DNA of 64,000 nt from Primulina eburnea. Its lineage: Eukaryota; Streptophyta; Magnoliopsida; Lamiales; Gesneriaceae. Each line of letters begins with the position of its first letter. Within the stretch, counting starts at the first letter, position 1. Below are positions 59,401-64,000 of this stretch, piece after piece. The stretch spans positions 124,001 through 188,000 of the forward strand of contig NW_027331452.1 in the NCBI RefSeq assembly GCF_022965805.1, written 5' to 3'. The notes beneath the pieces were generated by a model. The model searched no databases. It was not told the DNA's origin and was given only the letters and a program-made list of their open reading frames with translations. The position numbers were made by a program, and so were the translations under genes.

Positions 59401-59757
59401 GTAAGTTTTATGTAATTCCAACATGTTTTGAATTATAGATGTTGGAGAAATTGTAATATGTTAGTTATATTGTGTTCTTGAGGTATTGAGCATGGTATAT
59501 TCGTAACCGCATCAAGAAACGGATGTTATTTGCTACGATTGTTAGTTTCCAGCATGTATTACGTTAAAATGGTACAGATTTCAGCTTATGTATTGAGGTT
59601 GATGAGTTTATGAGTTGATTATGATTGAGAATGTTGAGATTGAGTTATCGGTATCGCGAGACTACGCCGTTACGCCGTTGAATTACATTGAAATCGATTA
59701 CAGAATTGTACATTGAGATGTATATTGATAGAAAGTATATCTACATTGCCATTTCAG
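59401..59757 (+). other. Putative LTR leader intron (H)
   Basis: GTGAC|GTAAGT at 59401 and GCCATTTCAG ending at 59757 give 357 bases. Prediction by motif only. Confidence 0.4.
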
Positions 59758-60058
59758 ATTTGAAATGACAGGTTTGACAATTGATTCGAGAGCTCGACAG
59801 ACAGTGCGACAAGAAAGGTATAATTCATGTGGTCACGGGATTGCACAACTCGATTCAGATTTGATACGAGTTTCCCTAAATCACATACTAGATTGTTATT
59901 ACATTGATTATGTAATGCCTTGTTTATCGATTTATATTCGAGTCCTGAGATAGGAGAGATTGGCAGACTTGCCAAAACTAGACGTTTCGGTGTATCGACG
60001 CATAGGAGCAGATTTGCTATATGTGTAGACCCTCGATACAGAGTTGACCGAAGTCTAG

Positions 60059-60113
60059 GAATAAGACGTACCGTTGCCCCGAGTGGTTGGGTAGGTGACA
60101 GACCGTCTTATTC
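60059..60113 (+). other. Long-range inverted repeat in H LTR
   Basis: GAATAAGACG at 60059-60068 pairs with CGTCTTATTC at 60104-60113 round 35 bases. Confidence 0.8.
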
Positions 60114-60299
60114 ACACCGGGATCCCTATATTAGAAAAGAGTCGAGTCAAGATGTGAATTGTCGAATACAGATTTGTATTCTACTACATGTTTAGATGTA
60201 TATTCATGTTACTTGATTTATGTTATGCATTGTACATGATTATGACATTGCATGCATCCATGTTTTATACTGGGATATGTTCTCACCGGAGTTATCCGG

Positions 60300-60333
60300 C
60301 TGTTGTCGTGTCTGTATGTGTGCATGGCAACAG
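60300..60333 (+). other. Conserved LTR hairpin (H form)
   Basis: CTGTTGTCGTG and CATGGCAACAG pair over 11 positions if two G-U pairs are allowed in RNA. The loop is the same 12 bases as in E. Confidence 0.8.
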
Positions 60334-60645
60334 GTGGGGCAGGATCGGGGTCACGAGCTAGATGAGAGATGATGATAGCGTGGAGATCTCGGGCATTGCA
60401 GATTACTAGTGTTTTCTTATGAAACTTGTACTACTTATGTTTGTATTGGAGATTCGAACACTAGTGTATGGTTATACTAGACAGATATGTATGTACATTA
60501 TGTTGTTTATTTCAGTTAACGATATGTTATGCTTTATCTATACATTTGAATTAATGTTAAAAGCAAATTTTTGACCCACATTTTCGAACAAAGATCCAAT
60601 TAAATCCCAAAAGAATTGAGTTAGAGCCCGGGTCCCCACAACAGG

Positions 60646-60657
60646 TGGTATCAGAGC
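60646..60657 (+). other. Primer binding site of H (tRNA-iMet)
   Basis: TGGTATCAGAGC, five bases after the LTR. Confidence 0.94.
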
Positions 60658-60742
60658 AGTAGGTTCTGTAGACTGAGATAGAATAGAATGAGTGGGGTAG
60701 ATCGAGTCATCTTCCTTGCTTTTACAGCATTTCAAGCAAGGA

Positions 60743-60792
60743 ATTGCTTTCCCTATTATATGTTGAGTTATTGCTTTCCCTATTATATGTTG
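60743..60792 (+). repeat. 27-bp-period duplication in the H leader
   Basis: ATTGCTTTCCCTATTATATG plus three bases at 60743-60765 recurs at 60770-60792 with identical sequence. It is absent from the leaders of C and F. Confidence 0.85.
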
Positions 60793-60924
60793 TATTGTTA
60801 TCTGAATTGATTTACAGCATTTCAAGCCTGAATCAGAACCGATTCTCGATCAGAGGTATATGATCAGAGGAGGGCTGAGACAGATGATATTGGTTGAGTA
60901 CTAATCAGTTTTATGATCAGATTC

Positions 60925-63900
60925 ATGCCGCCTAGACGAGTGCCACAGCCAGAGCAGGGTAGCACGTCCGGTGTACAGATGGATGTTACCGCTACACCGA
61001 TGGAGACTTTATTGAAGAGATTCCAGTCTTTCCATCCGCCTACCCTGAAGGGCACCGAGAGTGCAGTAGAGTGCGAGAGCTGGCTCGATGATATCGAAAT
61101 GTTGTTTGAGTCTTTGGCTTACACTGACGAACGACGTGTGAAGCTGATAGGGCATCAGATGCAAGAGGTTGCAAAGAGCTGGTGGTTGACTACAAAGAGA
61201 GCCTTGGAGCACCGAGGCATTGATATCACGTGGAAAGTTTTCAAAGATGAGTTCTATCAGCGCTTCTTTCCCGTTTCGTACCGGAAAGATAAGGGAGCTG
61301 AATTTGCGAATCTGAAGCAGGGACAGTGGAACATCGAGGAGTATGTTGCTAAATTTTCTGCATTGCTACGATTTGCACCGCATGTGGCCGGGAACGACGA
61401 GGCAGTGGCCGATCAGTTCATCAACGGGCTGAATCCCGATGTCTTTACTTTGGTGAACACGGGCCGGCCTAGTACTTTTTCAGAGGCACTGAACCGAGCG
61501 AAGGGAGCAGAGGCTGGCTTGATCAGGCAGCGAGGAGCTTCCTACGGTGTTCAGGGGCAGAGACCGCCACAGCCTACCACCGTTCAGTTTCCACCCCCTC
61601 CTCCTCGTTTTGACAGTGGAGCTAGTGGTAGTGGCAAGAAGGATTTTCTGAAGGCTAAGGGCAAACAGTTTAAGAAATCTGGGAGCAGTTCATCGAGTTC
61701 GAGTGGATCTCGACAGAGAGGTCAGGGTTCAGATTCCAGTGGTGTATACTGTGGTTCGTGCGGAGGGCGACATGCCAAAGAGCAGTGTCAAGGAGTTCTG
61801 GGACGCTGCAATATCTGCAGACAGCAGGGGCATTTCGCCAGAGTGTGCCCACAGAGGAGTTCTCAGCGATTCCAGAGTGCAGGATCGTCTGCTGCAGCGC
61901 CACAGATGGAGAGACAGGCATCTTCTGTACACTCCTTTCAGCCACCCTCTACACAGACCCAGCAGAGACCAGGAGGCAGTCAGACCGTGAGTCAGCCTCC
62001 CAGACAGCAGGCACGTGTTTTTGCCCTGACAGAGGAGCAGGCGCAGGAGGCGCCAGATGACGTCATTGCAGGTAGCTGTTTTCTTTGCGATTATCCTGCA
62101 TATGTGTTGATTGACACAGGTGCATCTCATACATTCATCTCTGAACATTTTGCATTGAGACATGCATTGCCTGTTGAGTCGATGTCTACAGTAGTGTCTA
62201 TAACTTCTCCGTTAGGAAGTGGTTTGATATCTGTGACTACTGTTAGACATTGTATGCTTCAGTTTGAGGGGCATGAGATCGATCTTGATTGTGTAGTACT
62301 TGGTTTAGCTGATTTTGATTGTATAGTTGGTATAGACATGTTGACCAAGTACAGGGCCACGGTAGATTGTTTCCACAAGATTGTCAGATTCAGACCCGAG
62401 ATGACAGACGAGTGGAAATTCTACGGCAAGGGCTCCAGATCTCGGATTCCCTTAGTATCTGCTCTGACTATGAGTAGATTGCTTCAGAGAGGAGCAGAGG
62501 GCTTTCTCGTATATTCAGTAGACCTACTGAAGTCGAGCCCAGCATTGGCAGATTTGCCAGTGGTTTGCGAGTTTGCAGATATTTTTCCTGATGAGATTCC
62601 AGCGTTGCCTCCGGTTCGAGAGGTTGATTTCAGCATAGATCTTATGCCCGGTTCTATTCCTATTTCGAGAGCTCCGTATAGGATGGCACCGATAGAGCTG
62701 AAAGAGTTGAAAGCACAGTTGGAGGATCTTCTGTCCAAGGGATATATCAGACCCAGTGTATCTCCTTGGGGTGCTCCGGTGCTTTTTGTTCGAAAGAAAG
62801 ATGGCTCGATGCGACTGTGTATTGATTACAGGCAGTTGAATAAGGCAACAGTGAAGAACAAGTATCCTTTGCCGCGCATCGACGATTTATTTGACCAGTT
62901 ACAGGGATCTTCGGTATATTCGAAGATTGATTTGAGATCAGGGTATCATCAACTTAGAGTTAGAGACGTTGATATTCCGAAGACTGCATTTCGAACCAGG
63001 TATGGACATTACGAGTTTGTTGTTATGCCTTTCGGTTTGACGAATGCACCTGCGGTGTTTATGAGTTTGATGAACCGCATTTTTCAGAGATATTTAGATG
63101 ATTTTGTGATTGTGTTTATTGACGACATTTTGGTGTATTCGAAGAGTTTGACTGAGCATGCAGATCATCTGAGAATCGTGCTGAAGACTTTGCGACAGGA
63201 GCAGTTGTATGCCAAACTATCCAAATGCGAATTCTGGTTGCGACAGGTTGTCTTCTTGGGGCACATTATATCTGGAGAGGGTATTGCGGTAGATCCGAGT
63301 AAAGTTGAGGCTGTGATCAGTTGGCCGAGACCGACTTCTGTGCCAGAGATACGCAGTTTCATGGGTCTAGCCGGGTATTATCGACGTTTTATTCGAGACT
63401 TCTCCAGTATAGCGAAGCCGATTACCCAGTTGACACAGAAGAACATGCCATTTGTGTGGTCAGAAGAGTGTGAGAGCAGTTTTGTTGAGCTGAAGAAGAG
63501 GCTGACTAGTGCGCCTGTCTTGACGATTCCATCAGGTACAGGTGAGTTCGTTGTATATTGTGATGCATCTCATAGAGGGCTTGGATGTGTTCTTATGCAG
63601 CGAGGGCACGTGATAGCATACGCCTCTAGACAGCTGAAGCCGCACGAGACTCGTTATCCGATACATGATCTTGAATTGGCGGCGATTGTATTTGCTTTGA
63701 AGATCTGGCGTCATTATCTGTATGGCGAGAAATTTGAGATTTATTCCGATCATAAAAGCCTGAAATATCTCTTTTCTCAGTCAGAGTTGAACATTAGGCA
63801 GCGACGATGGCTTGATCTGCTGAAAGATTTTGATTGCGAGATCAAGTACCATCCAGGAAAGTCGAATGCAGCGGCAGACGCTTTGAGTCGAAAGGTATGT

Positions 63901-64000
63901 GCTCTTTCCTTGTCGACTGTAGGTGTATCGAGTTTAGTAGAAGATTGTTGCTTGTCTGGATTAACATTTAATACAGAGAGTAGACCGTTGCGACTTACTG
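60925..64000 (+). CDS. gag-pol: Element H gag-pol polyprotein, N-terminal 1025 codons (partial)
   Basis: Open from ATG at 60925 to the window end and collinear with F codon for codon, without indels. It covers gag, both zinc knuckles (C-X2-C-X3-H-X4-C and C-X2-C-X4-H-X4-C), protease DTGA at about 397 and RT with FIDD at about 731. RNase H and the linker into integrase follow. Checks of frame at several landmarks agree. Small substitutions are seen, for example Asp for Gly before the protease and Ile for Met in LNIRQRRW, none at a catalytic position. Whether integrase and the 3' LTR are intact cannot be seen. It is the second candidate, after F, for an autonomous copy. Confidence 0.94.
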   Translation, partial: MPPRRVPQPEQGSTSGVQMDVTATPMETLLKRFQSFHPPTLKGTESAVECESWLDDIEMLFESLAYTDERRVKLIGHQMQEVAKSWWLTTKRALEHRGIDITWKVFKDEFYQRFFPVSYRKDKGAEFANLKQGQWNIEEYVAKFSALLRFAPHVAGNDEAVADQFINGLNPDVFTLVNTGRPSTFSEALNRAKGAEAGLIRQRGASYGVQGQRPPQPTTVQFPPPPPRFDSGASGSGKKDFLKAKGKQFKKSGSSSSSSSGSRQRGQGSDSSGVYCGSCGGRHAKEQCQGVLGRCNICRQQGHFARVCPQRSSQRFQSAGSSAAAPQMERQASSVHSFQPPSTQTQQRPGGSQTVSQPPRQQARVFALTEEQAQEAPDDVIAGSCFLCDYPAYVLIDTGASHTFISEHFALRHALPVESMSTVVSITSPLGSGLISVTTVRHCMLQFEGHEIDLDCVVLGLADFDCIVGIDMLTKYRATVDCFHKIVRFRPEMTDEWKFYGKGSRSRIPLVSALTMSRLLQRGAEGFLVYSVDLLKSSPALADLPVVCEFADIFPDEIPALPPVREVDFSIDLMPGSIPISRAPYRMAPIELKELKAQLEDLLSKGYIRPSVSPWGAPVLFVRKKDGSMRLCIDYRQLNKATVKNKYPLPRIDDLFDQLQGSSVYSKIDLRSGYHQLRVRDVDIPKTAFRTRYGHYEFVVMPFGLTNAPAVFMSLMNRIFQRYLDDFVIVFIDDILVYSKSLTEHADHLRIVLKTLRQEQLYAKLSKCEFWLRQVVFLGHIISGEGIAVDPSKVEAVISWPRPTSVPEIRSFMGLAGYYRRFIRDFSSIAKPITQLTQKNMPFVWSEECESSFVELKKRLTSAPVLTIPSGTGEFVVYCDASHRGLGCVLMQRGHVIAYASRQLKPHETRYPIHDLELAAIVFALKIWRHYLYGEKFEIYSDHKSLKYLFSQSELNIRQRRWLDLLKDFDCEIKYHPGKSNAAADALSRKVCALSLSTVGVSSLVEDCCLSGLTFNTESRPLRLT

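Larger units (their letters stand above)
58854..60640 (+). repeat. 5' LTR of H (1787 bp)
   Basis: Starts TGTAAGGCTCGAGAATTG and ends GGGTCCCCACA. It has a TATAAA-like box at 59213-59218 and all the conserved LTR motifs listed separately. Confidence 0.95.
22410..64000 (+). mobile_element. Gypsy element D, composite host of E, G2b and H
   Basis: The 5' LTR starts TGTAATGCCC at 22410 inside the G2a LTR. D resumes after E at 44903, has its PBS at 46387, gag and pol remnants to 50188, a stub and polypurine tract at 58285-58428 and a 3' LTR from 58429 that H interrupts at 58854. Its other end is off the window. The 5-base sequence left of it is aatgc (22405-22409). Without the insertions its internal region is about 3.95 kb, against about 4.88 kb in C and F. 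Confidence 0.9.
58854..64000 (+). mobile_element. Gypsy element H, 5' part, open to the window end
   Basis: 5' LTR, PBS, leader and an uninterrupted gag-pol up to position 64000. It is inserted in the D 3' LTR. The sequence is close to F and C. Confidence 0.95.

Overview
The window is repeat DNA from a plant nuclear genome, most likely a eudicot. It holds no host gene that I can recognise. Nearly everything is LTR retrotransposon. There are six Ty3/gypsy chromovirus-like elements of one superfamily (here A, C, D, E, F, H; Tekay/Del type, initiator-tRNA-Met primer site, gag-PR-RT-RNaseH-IN in one frame). There are two elements of a second chromovirus family (G2a, G2b) and part of one Ty1/copia element.

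Layout as one nest. G2a (minus strand) is the outermost host. Its pol is cut at 11399 by a copia element (6914-11398, minus), which is itself cut by A (1-6913, minus). Its gag-pol is cut again by C (11805-20324, minus, TSD cgaga). Its 5' LTR is cut at 22410 by D (plus), which runs past the right end. D is cut by E in its 5' LTR (22994-44897, plus, TSD ctaga), by G2b in its pol remnant (50189-58279, plus, TSD attat) and by H in its 3' LTR (58854 onward, plus). E is cut by F in integrase (33550-41972, minus, TSD tatag). E also holds a 6.4-kb block of unrelated sequence (25579-31984) in its RT. That block is a patchwork of decayed LINE, gypsy and copia pieces with a 160-base N gap, and could be organelle-derived or an assembly join.

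State of the elements. F has an intact 1506-residue gag-pol and LTRs differing at about six sites. H is open for all 1025 codons seen. A has the full reading frame with two stops. C has two 1-base insertions and a stop. G2b has nearly identical LTRs but three stops. E lost its PBS and most of gag. D has a wrecked coding region although its LTRs differ little, so it was probably mobilised in trans.

Most unusual signal. Just upstream of the TATA region, every gypsy LTR whose U3 is present carries 6-10 copies of a 14-bp dyad (two 5-bp arms round a 4-base centre). It is mostly ACCGC-ACCC-GCGGT, with the paired variant AGCGC-ACCC-GCGCT. In A it is replaced by CGCGC-ATAT/ATGT-GCGCG. The arms change together while the dyad is kept, and the arrays occur in two families whose LTRs are otherwise unlike. 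The LTRs also share two further inverted repeats (one with covarying arms), a covarying dyad next to the polypurine tract, and a conserved splice-donor/acceptor pair. Together these suggest an undescribed regulatory or RNA architecture.
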